From Clostridium simiarum (GTDB lineage Bacteria > Bacillota > Clostridia > Clostridiales > Clostridiaceae), in the NCBI RefSeq assembly GCF_018919175.1, contig NZ_JAHLQL010000001.1, forward strand, positions 124,001 to 188,000: a stretch of DNA of 64,000 bases, in the 5' to 3' direction. The notes beneath the pieces are model-generated. The model was not told the origin of the DNA. It saw only the letters and a program-made list of their open reading frames with translations, and ran no database searches. Numbering within the stretch: the first letter of the stretch is position 1; every line of letters starts with the position of its first letter. Of the stretch, positions 17,381 through 26,026 are shown piece after piece. The position numbers and the translations under genes were made by a program.

Positions 17381-17875
17381 TTACTTCTTTAATTCAACTT
17401 TAGCAGTTTCAGTTTTACCTGTTTTAGCGTTTTCTAAAGCAGCCTTAGATAATTTTTTGAAATCTTCTGTGGAGTGAGTTGCTCCAGTTATAACATCAAC
17501 TTTATCTGGATCTTGTTTTTCAACTAATTTTTTAGCTAGTTCTCCTTCATATTTCTTAGGGCTAGTCTTAGCTGTTTTTTCCATGTTTGTGTTATATCCT
17601 TCGTCGTCTCTCTTAAGCTTTCCTTCTTTGTTTACAGATGTAAAGTCTACTTTAGCTATTTTACCATCTTTAACTTCAACAGTAGTTACTGCTTTCCAAC
17701 CACGTTCATCAAAGTTGTCATATTCAGCTTTAAAAGTACCATCTTTGTACTTTGCTTCTGAACCAGCTGCTGGTTTAGCATCATCTTTCTTTGCATCACC
17801 TTTGCTGCATCCTGCAAATATTGTTAAAGATAAAACAGTAGCAGTTGCCAAACTAAGTATTTGTTTCTTTTTCAT
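17381..17875 (-). CDS. pplA: FMN-binding flavolipoprotein (PplA-like)
   Basis: 164 residues. A signal peptide ends in the lipobox IFAGC (Cys about 22), followed by a charged Lys/Asp/Ala linker (25-45) and one FMN_bind domain. The flavinylation motif ITGATHST (about residue 130) carries the Thr that ApbE enzymes modify. In Listeria PplA the lipoprotein relays electrons from the membrane to extracellular acceptors; that protein has two FMN domains and this one has a single domain. The ATG follows AAGGGGGAT. It is divergent from ndh2 and upstream of fmnB. A DMSO-type periplasmic reductase subunit is a less likely reading. Confidence 0.85.
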   Translation of the reverse strand: MKKKQILSLATATVLSLTIFAGCSKGDAKKDDAKPAAGSEAKYKDGTFKAEYDNFDERGWKAVTTVEVKDGKIAKVDFTSVNKEGKLKRDDEGYNTNMEKTAKTSPKKYEGELAKKLVEKQDPDKVDVITGATHSTEDFKKLSKAALENAKTGKTETAKVELKK

Positions 17876-17903
17876 AAGAGAATCCCCCTTAGTAGTTAAT
17901 ATT

Positions 17904-17926
17904 GATGATTTATTAACAAAATCATC
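17904..17926 (-). promoter_or_regulatory. palindrome just downstream of the pplA promoter
   Basis: GATGATTT (17904-17911) and AAATCATC (17919-17926) form a symmetric site. On the minus strand an extended -10 (TGTTATAAT, hexamer at 17936-17941) lies immediately upstream, so the palindrome covers roughly +3 to +25 of the pplA transcript. It is a candidate repressor site for the electron transfer locus. Confidence 0.45.
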
Positions 17927-18085
17927 CTATAAGTGATTATAACAGTATAGAAATAAAATAAAAACAAGTTTTGCTACAGTTTTTATTAATGCAGAATCAC
18001 ATATACTTATGATGAAAAAATAAAAATTGTTTAGTTTTTAACTTAACAAAGGCTTTGGAATCAGCATATTACATTGGTTTTAAAA

Positions 18086-18128
18086 TTACATATGTATAGA
18101 AAAAATGGTATAATTAGTTGTCTGGACA
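18086..18128 (+). promoter_or_regulatory. promoter of ndh2-eetA-eetB-dmkB with small palindrome at the start site
   Basis: TTACAT (18086-18091), 17 bases, and a perfect TATAAT (18109-18114). The predicted start is about 18121, inside the symmetric TGTC-TG-GACA (18119-18128). An 88-base leader precedes the ndh2 ATG. Confidence 0.5.
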
Positions 18129-18208
18129 GGTTAAATATTTCTATATAAAATTAATTTGGAGATTGATGCAATCATAAAATATCTAATATATTAGAAGAGG
18201 TGAACTTG

Positions 18209-20089
18209 ATGGCAAATCAAAAAAACATATTAATAGTGGGGGCTGGATATGGTGGCGTTCACGTAGCTAAAAAGTTAGCTAAGAAATATAAAAAAGATGA
18301 TGATGTTCAGATCACTCTTATAGACAAAAATCCTTACCATACATTGATGACAGAACTGCATGAAGTAGCAGGAGGAAGAGTTCATCCGGAATCAGTGCAA
18401 GTAAATTTAAGACAGATTTTCCACAGAACTAAAGTTAAAGTAGTTACAGAATATGTTAAAAATATTGATGTGGAATCACAAACAGTGGAAACTGATGTTA
18501 AAAGCTATAAGTATGACTATATCGTTATAGGTACAGGTAGTGAACCAAGCTATTTCGGTGTTCCAGGAGTAAAGGAACATGGCTTCTCCTTATGGTCTTT
18601 TGAAGACGCTATAAAAATAAGAAAGCATATAGAAGAAACTTTTTTAAAGGCTAGCTTAGAAAGAGATGCAAAAAAAAGAAAAGAAATGCTTACATTTGTA
18701 GTAGCAGGCTCAGGCTTTACAGGTATAGAAATGATAGGGGAACTTGTAGAGTGGAAAAAGAAGTTATGTAAAGAGTATAATATATATGAAGAAGATGTAA
18801 GACTTATGGTAGTGGAAGCCCTTGCTACTATATTAAATATGCTAGATAGAAAGCAAGCAGACAAAGCAGAAAACTATCTTATAAAAAACAAAGTTGAAAT
18901 GAAGAAAAATTCACCAATAGTTGAGGTAACTCCAAATAAGATAGTATTAAAAAGTGGAGAAGAAATTCCTACACAAACTTTAATATGGACTTGTGGTATT
19001 CAAGCTAATTCAGATGCTAAAGAGTATGGACTTACTCAAGCAAGAGCAGGAAGAGTACAGACTAATGAGTTTATGCAATCTGTTGAAAAACCAAATGTAT
19101 ATGTAGTTGGAGATATAGCATACTATGAAGAAGAAAAGGGCAAGGGAAACCCTCAAATAGTAGAAGCTGCAGTGCAAACAGGTGATGTTATTGCTAAAAA
19201 TATATCAGCAGATATGGAAAAGGGAGAAAAAGTCTCATTTAAATCAAATTACCATGGATTTATGGTATCAGTAGGTGGAAGATATTGTGTGGCTAACCTT
19301 TCAGGCATGAAACTTTCAGGTTTCTTTGCTATGGTTATGAAGCATATGGTAAATCTTCACTATTTATGGGGAATTGGTGGAATTACTGTTATTTGGAGAT
19401 ACTTGTGTCATGAGTTCTTTAATATGGAAGATAGGCGTTCTATAATGGGAGGACATTTATCTTCAAAGGCTAATAGATTATGGCTTGTACCTCTAAGATT
19501 ATATATTGGAATTCTGTGGGTATTAGAAGCCCTTAAAAAGTTAATTGGTGAGGGTACTTGGGAAAAGGCTAAAGGTCTTAAAAAGTTGACTTCAGGTATA
19601 GGTGATGATAGTTGGATTAAAAGTGGTAATGTTAAAATGCCATTTGAATGGTTACAATTAGATGGTGCAAGTGGTGCAAGTCAAGCAGCAGATGCAGCCG
19701 GTGGTGCTTCCTATGCACAACCTATATTAAAGAGTATGCCAAAATTCTATGAAGCACTTATGAAAATATTTATTCCAAACCCAGATATTGCGGTATGGTT
19801 CCAAAGAATAGTTGTAATGACTGAGCTTGCTATTGGATTATGCTTAATTGCAGGATTATTTACATGGCTTGCTAGTGCAGCTTCAGCTTTTATGGTTCTA
19901 AACTTCGTATTATCTGCTATGGCTGGATGGGAAATATTATGGTACTTCTTTGGAGCTATAGCCCTAATGGGTGGAGCAGGTAGAACTTTTGGACTTGATT
20001 ATTATGTGATGCCTTGGATTTCAAAAGCTTTGGGTAATTGGTGGTTAGGAAAACCAGCACCTGTATACTCTGAAAACAAGGTGAGCTAA
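18209..20089 (+). CDS. ndh2: type II NADH dehydrogenase with C-terminal membrane domain (Ndh2)
   Basis: 626 residues from the ATG at 18209, well spaced after GAAGAGG; a GTG at 18200 falls within that site. Residues about 1-400 form a pyridine nucleotide-disulphide oxidoreductase with the FAD loop VGAGYGGVHVAKKL, the NADH loop VVAGSGFTGIEMIGEL, and the NVYVVGDIAYYEE FAD motif. Then comes a C-terminal DoxX-like membrane part with several helices (about 420-610), with a low-complexity Ala/Gly/Ser stretch near residue 490. This extra membrane domain is the hallmark of the Ndh2 used in flavin-based extracellular electron transfer, which passes electrons from NADH to a demethylmenaquinone pool. First gene of a four-gene run. 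Confidence 0.92.
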   Translation: MANQKNILIVGAGYGGVHVAKKLAKKYKKDDDVQITLIDKNPYHTLMTELHEVAGGRVHPESVQVNLRQIFHRTKVKVVTEYVKNIDVESQTVETDVKSYKYDYIVIGTGSEPSYFGVPGVKEHGFSLWSFEDAIKIRKHIEETFLKASLERDAKKRKEMLTFVVAGSGFTGIEMIGELVEWKKKLCKEYNIYEEDVRLMVVEALATILNMLDRKQADKAENYLIKNKVEMKKNSPIVEVTPNKIVLKSGEEIPTQTLIWTCGIQANSDAKEYGLTQARAGRVQTNEFMQSVEKPNVYVVGDIAYYEEEKGKGNPQIVEAAVQTGDVIAKNISADMEKGEKVSFKSNYHGFMVSVGGRYCVANLSGMKLSGFFAMVMKHMVNLHYLWGIGGITVIWRYLCHEFFNMEDRRSIMGGHLSSKANRLWLVPLRLYIGILWVLEALKKLIGEGTWEKAKGLKKLTSGIGDDSWIKSGNVKMPFEWLQLDGASGASQAADAAGGASYAQPILKSMPKFYEALMKIFIPNPDIAVWFQRIVVMTELAIGLCLIAGLFTWLASAASAFMVLNFVLSAMAGWEILWYFFGAIALMGGAGRTFGLDYYVMPWISKALGNWWLGKPAPVYSENKVS

Positions 20090-20126
20090 AAGTAATCATA
20101 TAAACAAATAGAATGGGGCAATTACC

Positions 20127-20519
20127 TTGATTAAAAAGTGGGATATAATAATAATAGTTTCATTGATAATAATTTCTTTTATACCCGGTGGGTTATATTG
20201 GTATCTTAATGGTAGAAATACCATTAAGGGTACCTATGCTGAGATAAACATAGAAGGAAAGCTATACAAAACTGTGCCTTTATCTAACCATAAAGGCACA
20301 GATACTTTTACAATAAACACAAAGTATGGATATAATATAATAGAAGTTAGGGACAATAAAATAGCTGTAATTGATGCAGATTGTCCAGATAAGATAGATG
20401 TGAAGATGGGATTTATTGAAAAACCTGGTGAGACTTTGGTGTGTTTGCCACATAGGCTAATTGTGGAGATAAAAGGTGATTACAGTGAGGATGAAGAGGA
20501 TATAATTCTATCTTATTGA
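20127..20519 (+). CDS. eetA: NusG domain II protein (EetA-like)
   Basis: 130 residues from a TTG with GGGG about ten bases upstream. One N-terminal membrane anchor (residues 5-25) is followed by a NusG_II domain (TYAEINIEGKLYKTVPL... NIIEVRDNKIAVIDADCPDKIDV... LPHRLIVEI). Proteins of this type sit beside Gx-type transporters and ApbE genes; in Listeria and Enterococcus the gene is called eetA (letter assignment from memory). The mechanism is not known; it is required for extracellular electron transfer there. It lies between ndh2 and the EetB-like gene with short spacing. Confidence 0.82.
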   Translation: MIKKWDIIIIVSLIIISFIPGGLYWYLNGRNTIKGTYAEINIEGKLYKTVPLSNHKGTDTFTINTKYGYNIIEVRDNKIAVIDADCPDKIDVKMGFIEKPGETLVCLPHRLIVEIKGDYSEDEEDIILSY

Positions 20520-20530
20520 GGTGAGAGGAT

Positions 20531-21052
20531 ATGAAAAATACTAATAAAATGGTTTTTATGGCTCTTTTAGTGGCACAAGCACTGGTGCTGTACATATTTG
20601 AAGGAATGATACCGGTACCTTTTATAACTCCAGGAGCGAAACTTGGCTTATCTAATATTGTAACAGTAATAGCCTTATACACATTAAGTTATAAAGAAAC
20701 CTTTATAATTATTTTTTTAAGAATTCTTCTTTCTACTATGTTTGGAGGAAGCTTATCTAGCTTCATGTATAGTGTTGCTGGTGCTTTATTGAGCTATATA
20801 ATAATGATAATAGTAAAGACTGTTGGTAAAAATAAAGTAAGCATTATAGGTGTAAGTTCTTCAGGTGCTGTTTTTCATAATATAGGGCAATTACTTATGG
20901 CGGCTATGATAGTACAAAACATAGGAGTTATGTTATATTTGCCTATATTAACTATTGCTGGAGTAGGTACAGGGATATTTGTAGGAATTACTTCTAATTA
21001 TGCTACAAAACATTTAAGTAAGATAAAATATTTAAAAGGAATAAGTCAATAG
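20531..21052 (+). CDS. eetB: Gx-type membrane protein (EetB-like)
   Basis: 173 residues with five or six membrane helices. The motif IPVPFITPGAKLGLSNIVT (about residue 28) and the later GGSLSSFMYSVAGALLSY segment identify the family often labelled heptaprenyl diphosphate synthase component I or Gx transporter. The fold is related to ECF-type S components. In FLEET loci it is EetB. It starts 11 bases after eetA with a GAGGTGAGAGG site and precedes the prenyl synthase. Confidence 0.85.
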   Translation: MKNTNKMVFMALLVAQALVLYIFEGMIPVPFITPGAKLGLSNIVTVIALYTLSYKETFIIIFLRILLSTMFGGSLSSFMYSVAGALLSYIIMIIVKTVGKNKVSIIGVSSSGAVFHNIGQLLMAAMIVQNIGVMLYLPILTIAGVGTGIFVGITSNYATKHLSKIKYLKGISQ

Positions 21053-21151
21053 CATTAGGTTTTTGTTTTAGAACCATTAACTTTGTTTATGGTTTTAGAT
21101 TCATGGTATAAAATAATTATAAGAATATAAGCAATAGAAGAGGTTGATTTA

Positions 21152-22117
21152 ATGGAAAAATTTTGGGATAAGTACCCTGAAATAAAAACTGAATTACAGT
21201 CTGTAGTAGATCTGATGAAAACTAGTACAAAGTGCAGAGATAAAATAGTAGAGACCTCAATACACGACCTTATAAATTCAGGAGGGAAAATGCTTAGACC
21301 TGCGTTTGTTTTAATATCTTCAAAGTTTGGAGATTATAAAGAAGAAAGAGCTCATGCTATGGCTGCTGTAGTTGAACTAATACATATGGCTACCTTGGTT
21401 CATGATGATGTTATAGATGATTCTAAATTGAGAAGAGGTCAAGAAACTATACAGTCTAAATATGGAAAAGACTATGCGGTGTACATAGGCGATTTTTTAT
21501 TTTGCGTATGTTTTAAGATATTAGCTAGTACTTCTTCTTTAAGCAGTATAAAAATTGACAGTAATTCCATGTCGAGAATATGCTTAGGTGAGATAGACCA
21601 AATGAATTCACGATTTACTAAAAATATTTCTGTAAAAAAGTATCTTTCTCGCATATCTGCAAAAACTGCTGAGTTGTTTTCTCTTGCATTATATTCAGGA
21701 GCAGCAGAAAGTGGTTGTGATGAAAAGATTAATAAGTTGTTTTGGAATATAGGACACAATATAGGTATGGCTTTTCAAATTATTGATGATATATTAGATT
21801 ATACTGGTAATGAAAAAAGCATAAAAAAGACAGCTGCTAATGACTTGAGACAAGGGATATATACCTTGCCTGTAATTTACGCTATTCAGTCTAATTCATC
21901 TTCTTTAGAACCTATACTAATGAAGGACTCTTATTCAGAGGAAGATATAAAGGTTATTGTATCCTTAGTGAATAAGGAAGGTGGCGTAAAAAAATCCACT
22001 AGACTTGCGGAGAGATATACAGAAAAAGCTTTTAAGCTTATTAAAAGGCTACCAGAAAATGAGTATAAGTATATTTTAACAAACATAACTAAAGAATTAT
22101 TACAAAGAAGCTATTAA
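21152..22117 (+). CDS. dmkB: trans-polyprenyl diphosphate synthase (DmkB/HepT-like)
   Basis: 321 residues, an all-helical isoprenyl diphosphate synthase. The two metal-binding motifs are intact: HDDVIDDSKLRRG (about residue 88) and IIDDILDYTG (about residue 211), as are GGKMLRPAFV and FQIIDD. It makes the polyprenyl tail for a (demethyl)menaquinone. As the last gene of the ndh2 run it corresponds to dmkB of the FLEET locus. The DmkA (MenA-like) prenyltransferase normally found with it is not in the window. Confidence 0.88.
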   Translation: MEKFWDKYPEIKTELQSVVDLMKTSTKCRDKIVETSIHDLINSGGKMLRPAFVLISSKFGDYKEERAHAMAAVVELIHMATLVHDDVIDDSKLRRGQETIQSKYGKDYAVYIGDFLFCVCFKILASTSSLSSIKIDSNSMSRICLGEIDQMNSRFTKNISVKKYLSRISAKTAELFSLALYSGAAESGCDEKINKLFWNIGHNIGMAFQIIDDILDYTGNEKSIKKTAANDLRQGIYTLPVIYAIQSNSSSLEPILMKDSYSEEDIKVIVSLVNKEGGVKKSTRLAERYTEKAFKLIKRLPENEYKYILTNITKELLQRSY

Positions 22118-22144
22118 TAATAATGCATTTTAAACTTTAAAGAT

Positions 22145-22188
22145 AAATAAAGAAACTATTCTTTAAAAGAATAGTTTCTTTATTTTTA
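22145..22188. terminator. bidirectional terminator, dmkB / LysR gene
   Basis: A 20-bp stem (22145-22164 with 22166-22185), closed by a minimal loop, sits between convergent genes; T runs both ways. Confidence 0.88.
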
Positions 22189-23079
22189 GGTGTTTAATAT
22201 TTTTCTCATATATTTTTTAAAACTTTCCACAAAACTTCTTAGATTTCTTATAGTATCTGACTTATAAGTCAGATATATGTTGAATTCTTCATCTAGACCC
22301 TCTAGATAAATTTCTTTTAGGTTATTATTTTCTATTTCATTTTTTATAGAGAAATAAGGAACTAAGGCTATACCATATCCTTTTTTTACAGAATTTATAG
22401 CAGTATCTATAGAATCTGTAGTAAATAAGATATTAAGTTCTAAAGGCTCCTCTGCTGATTTGGCTATTAATTTATCTATATGATACCCTATATCTATACC
22501 TTGATTTAAGATTATTAAAGGATGGTCCTTTATGTCTTCAAGCTTCACTGTATCACTGATATTGTAATTACTAGAAGCTACTAAGGTTAGTGTGTCTGAT
22601 CCTAATTTTGAGTATATAAGATTTCTTTCAGAGGGTTCTCCATAACATATACCTATGTCACTTATATCATTTAAAACATTGGATTCTATGTTTTCATTAG
22701 AATTTATCTTAAGGTTTATATTATAATCAGGAAATCTTTTTTTTAAGTGGTAAAGTAGTAAGGGAGCTGCATAAAGGGATATGGGCCAAAATGCATCAAT
22801 ATTTATATTATTCCTATCTTCTTTTAAGCTTGAAACATCCTCTATCATTTTTTTATAAGAGTTGGTTATGGTTTCACAATGTTTTAATATAAGGGTTCCT
22901 TCCTCTGTAAGTTCCACGCCTTTATTGCTTCTATCTAATAGCTTAACTCCTAGTTTATCCTCTAATTTTTGAATCTGCTGACTTAATGCAGATTGAGATA
23001 TATGTGAATTAGCAGCCACTTTAGAAATGCTCTTTTGAGTAGCTACATCATAAAAGTATTTAAAACATTCAATGTTCAT
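22186..23079 (-). CDS. LysR family transcriptional regulator
   Basis: 297 residues. The N-terminal winged helix has SISKVAANSHISQSALSQQIQKLEDKLGVKLLDR (about 17-50), and the remainder is a substrate-binding-like effector domain beginning near residue 90. The target is unknown. It is convergent with the FLEET run and divergent from the radical SAM gene, which makes the latter the more likely target. The intergenic region contains an inverted repeat (see 23285-23317). The ATG follows a GGAGG-type site. Confidence 0.88.
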   Translation of the reverse strand: MNIECFKYFYDVATQKSISKVAANSHISQSALSQQIQKLEDKLGVKLLDRSNKGVELTEEGTLILKHCETITNSYKKMIEDVSSLKEDRNNINIDAFWPISLYAAPLLLYHLKKRFPDYNINLKINSNENIESNVLNDISDIGICYGEPSERNLIYSKLGSDTLTLVASSNYNISDTVKLEDIKDHPLIILNQGIDIGYHIDKLIAKSAEEPLELNILFTTDSIDTAINSVKKGYGIALVPYFSIKNEIENNNLKEIYLEGLDEEFNIYLTYKSDTIRNLRSFVESFKKYMRKILNT

Positions 23080-23414
23080 TGTTTCCTCCTAAATTAAATA
23101 AAAGTAAAATACATAAGATTATAATACTCATAATTACTTAATAAATCAATGATTCTATTGAAAGCACATATTCATCACATTTGCATAGAATTAATAAAAT
23201 TTTAACAATATATATATATTCATAATAAGCTATAATATATGAAAAATAGAGATTATAGAAGAATAACTGAGGTTTTTACATGCATTAGATTATAAAGAAA
23301 CTGTTAATATAATCTAAAAATCATTGAAAGTTGTACTAATGGGAATATAATGGGATTATACTATACTGAGTAGTATAAAATATATGAAAATTATGTGCAA
23401 TGGGGGGATTGACT
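23080..23414 (+). promoter_or_regulatory. divergent LysR / radical SAM control region
   Basis: TTGAAA (23324-23329), 16 bases, and TATAAT (23346-23351) form a good promoter for the radical SAM gene. Upstream is an inverted repeat TTAGATTATA (23285-23294) with TATAATCTAA (23308-23317). Around 23360-23380 ACTATACT/AGTAGT forms a second small palindrome. These are candidate regulator sites. No gene was found in the interval. Confidence 0.5.
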
Positions 23415-24794
23415 ATGAGTATAAAAGAAACTGTGGAGAAAGGTGCTAAAGAGCTTACCTTATCCACAATAGCAGAGCTATTAGATAAGAAACCTGAAAA
23501 AAATGTAGAAAAGCTATTTTCTTTAGCTAGAAAGTTAGCTAGAGGTGAGGAAGCACAAACTCAGGTTGAAAATGTATATGGATATTACAAGAATAATCCA
23601 GCAACTTATGAATACATTCAAAATATATTAAAGACTACAGATAAAAAATGTATGAAAAAGTTTTTTGTGAATTTTTTAGGTAATGCTACTTGGTACGGAA
23701 TGCCAAAGAGAGGAAGATATCTAGAAGAAGAGGATACAAAAGTTCCATTTGTTATTTTGATAAGCCCTTCCATGAGATGCAACTTAAGATGCACAGGATG
23801 TTATGCTGCAGATTATGATAAAAAAGATGATTTGACTTATGAAGAAGTAGATAGAATTGTAGGAGAAGCTAGGGATCTTGGAATATACTACATAGTTGTA
23901 CTTGGAGGAGAACCTTTCTTTAATGAGTATATGCTAGATATATATGAAAAATATAATGATATTTTATTTACTCCTTTTACTAATGGAACTTTATTCGATG
24001 AAAAATTAGCAGATAGGGTTAAAGGTTTAGGAAATGTATTTCCTATGTTTTCTCTAGAGGGTTTTGAGGAGGAAACAGATAGTAGAAGAGGTAAGGGAAC
24101 CTTTGCAAAAGTTATGCATGGCATGGAGTTATTAAAAGAGAGAGGCGTGCTTTTTGGAGTTTCTTCTGCCACATCTAAATTTAATGTGGATACAGTGGTA
24201 TCTGATGAATTCATAGACATGCTTATAGAAAAAGGATGTAAGATGAGCTGGTATTTCATGTACATGCCTGTAGGGGATAACCCAGACGTAAATTCTATGT
24301 TAACACCTGAACAAAGAGTAGATCTTGGAAGAAAAACAAGAAAAATAAGAAGTACCAAACCTTATTTTACAATAGATTTTTTTAATGATGCACCTTATGT
24401 TGGAGGATGTATTGCAGGAAAATACTATTGTCATATAAATTCAAAGGGAGATGTAGAACCTTGTATATTCGCTCACTTTGCCTGTGACAATGTTAAAGAT
24501 AAAAGTCTTATAGAGGTATTTAGGGGACCTTTCTTTAAAGAACTCAGAGCACGCCAACCATATAATGAAAATTTATTATTACCTTGTATGATGGTGGATA
24601 ATACTGAAGTGATTAGAGAAGTTATAGAAAAAACTAAAGCCTATGCTACACATCCAGGTGCTAATAGAATGATAAATGATGAAGAATTTATGAAAGAGTT
24701 AGATAATTATGCAAAGGAGTTTAAGCCTTATGCTGAAAAGGCTTGGAAGGATGATTTTAATTGTACTGGAAACTATAGCATGTCAAAGGGTTAA
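23415..24794 (+). CDS. radical SAM / SPASM-domain protein of unknown role
   Basis: 459 residues from the ATG at 23415, which follows GGGGGG; an ATG 15 bases earlier lacks a site. An N-terminal helical extension (about 1-110) precedes the radical SAM core with CNLRCTGC (CxxxCxxC, about residue 130) and VVLGGEPFF. The C-terminal part has GGCIAGKYYCHINSKGDVEPCIF with further cysteines (about 335-390), a SPASM-like extra Fe-S cluster arrangement. Such proteins modify peptides or act in cofactor synthesis, but no precursor peptide is seen next to it. It is monocistronic by spacing and divergent from the LysR gene. Confidence 0.82.
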   Translation: MSIKETVEKGAKELTLSTIAELLDKKPEKNVEKLFSLARKLARGEEAQTQVENVYGYYKNNPATYEYIQNILKTTDKKCMKKFFVNFLGNATWYGMPKRGRYLEEEDTKVPFVILISPSMRCNLRCTGCYAADYDKKDDLTYEEVDRIVGEARDLGIYYIVVLGGEPFFNEYMLDIYEKYNDILFTPFTNGTLFDEKLADRVKGLGNVFPMFSLEGFEEETDSRRGKGTFAKVMHGMELLKERGVLFGVSSATSKFNVDTVVSDEFIDMLIEKGCKMSWYFMYMPVGDNPDVNSMLTPEQRVDLGRKTRKIRSTKPYFTIDFFNDAPYVGGCIAGKYYCHINSKGDVEPCIFAHFACDNVKDKSLIEVFRGPFFKELRARQPYNENLLLPCMMVDNTEVIREVIEKTKAYATHPGANRMINDEEFMKELDNYAKEFKPYAEKAWKDDFNCTGNYSMSKG

Positions 24795-25027
24795 AAGTTT
24801 GATTTTTAAAGATTTAATTAGTATTAACAATAATCCACATATTGTTTTTATAGATATAGCTTATGTAGCAATGCATAGGCTATATTTTATTTTTAAGGAT
24901 TATTAAAAATATTTATCGTATATTATAATGATAAGCTAAATATTTTATTTATTTTAGAGATAATAATGGTTATAATGTAATAGCTACCATATAAATTAAA
25001 ATCATGGTATCAAAGGATGGATTTACA

Positions 25028-26017
25028 ATGGTTAAAAAGAAAAAAGCGTTTAAAAGAATCTTATTATTCCTATTTTATCAAATTGTAGTTATAGGAATAA
25101 CATCTCCTTTTATGTTATTATATGGACCTTATAAAAATACGAGAAAAACAGTAGTCTCAACGGTTATGGCTACAAGACACCAGTATCTTATAACTAATTT
25201 TCTATCAGAGGGAACAATAGATCAAATTTTAGGTAACACTAAAGAGGCTTTTAAGGAAACCTCTCAAGATATAAATAAAATAAGTATAAAACATAAAAAT
25301 AGCGATGAAGTTATGAGATACGATATAAATACAGATAGATTCGATGGTTATCTGTTAGAAATAAAAAATCCTACAAAGGTAAAAGTATCAATGACTAAGT
25401 ATTTAGGTGAAAAAGGACAAAAGACCAGCGAAATGGCAATTGATAAAAATGCTATTGCGGCTATTAATGGAGGGTCTTTTATTGATAAGTCTTCAGATGG
25501 TATGCTTTATGCAGGTACAGGAGCTTCACCTGGAGGATATGTTATATCAAATGGTAAGGTGATTTTTCCTACTGAAAATATAGATGAAAATGCAAAAGAA
25601 AATGTAGTAGCCTTTACTAAAGAAGGAAAACTTATAGTAGGAGATCATACTATAAAAGATTTAAAGAAGTTAAATGTTATGGAAGCCATTTGCTTTAGAC
25701 CTCCAACTTTAATTGTAAATAGTGAAAGACAAATTAAAGACAAATTAAAGGATGGATATAATCCTCGTACAGCTGTAGGCCAAAAGGCTGATGGCACAGT
25801 ACTTTTTTTAGTTGTAGATGGAAGAAAGAGTTTAACTAAGCTGGGAGCCAGTCTTTATGACTTACAAGAAATTTTACTAGAACGTGGTGCTATTAATGCT
25901 GGAAATCTAGATGGAGGATACTCATCTACTATGTATTATGAAGAGGAAGTGATTAATTCTCCTAATTCATGGGATGGAGAGAGATCTGTAGCAACAGCAT
26001 TCTATGTAGAAAATTAG
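25028..26017 (+). CDS. phosphodiester glycosidase family (DUF2233/NAGPA) exported protein
   Basis: 329 residues from the ATG at 25028 after AAGGATGG; an ATG 24 bases upstream lies before the site. One N-terminal membrane anchor (about 8-30), then a linker and a NAGPA/DUF2233 domain (about 95-329) with AIAAINGGSFID, YNPRTAVGQKADGTVLFLVVDGR and NLDGGYSSTMYY. The family includes N-acetylglucosamine-1-phosphodiester alpha-N-acetylglucosaminidase and bacterial proteins linked to exopolysaccharide or wall glycan turnover. The substrate is unknown. The next two genes encode exported proteins 9 and 60 bases downstream, so the three form a likely operon. Confidence 0.85.
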   Translation: MVKKKKAFKRILLFLFYQIVVIGITSPFMLLYGPYKNTRKTVVSTVMATRHQYLITNFLSEGTIDQILGNTKEAFKETSQDINKISIKHKNSDEVMRYDINTDRFDGYLLEIKNPTKVKVSMTKYLGEKGQKTSEMAIDKNAIAAINGGSFIDKSSDGMLYAGTGASPGGYVISNGKVIFPTENIDENAKENVVAFTKEGKLIVGDHTIKDLKKLNVMEAICFRPPTLIVNSERQIKDKLKDGYNPRTAVGQKADGTVLFLVVDGRKSLTKLGASLYDLQEILLERGAINAGNLDGGYSSTMYYEEEVINSPNSWDGERSVATAFYVEN

Positions 26018-26026
26018 GAGGAATCT

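Noticed and set aside
17381..17875. Second FMN domain in the PplA-like lipoprotein
   Set aside because: Only one TGAT flavinylation motif occurs and the length (164 residues) leaves no room for a second domain.
23888..24358. 156-codon open frame on the minus strand
   Set aside because: Antisense of the radical SAM gene, no start signal and no recognisable motif.
24709..24906. 65-codon frame overlapping the end of the radical SAM gene
   Set aside because: Out of frame with a clearly real gene for most of its length and without a ribosome binding site.
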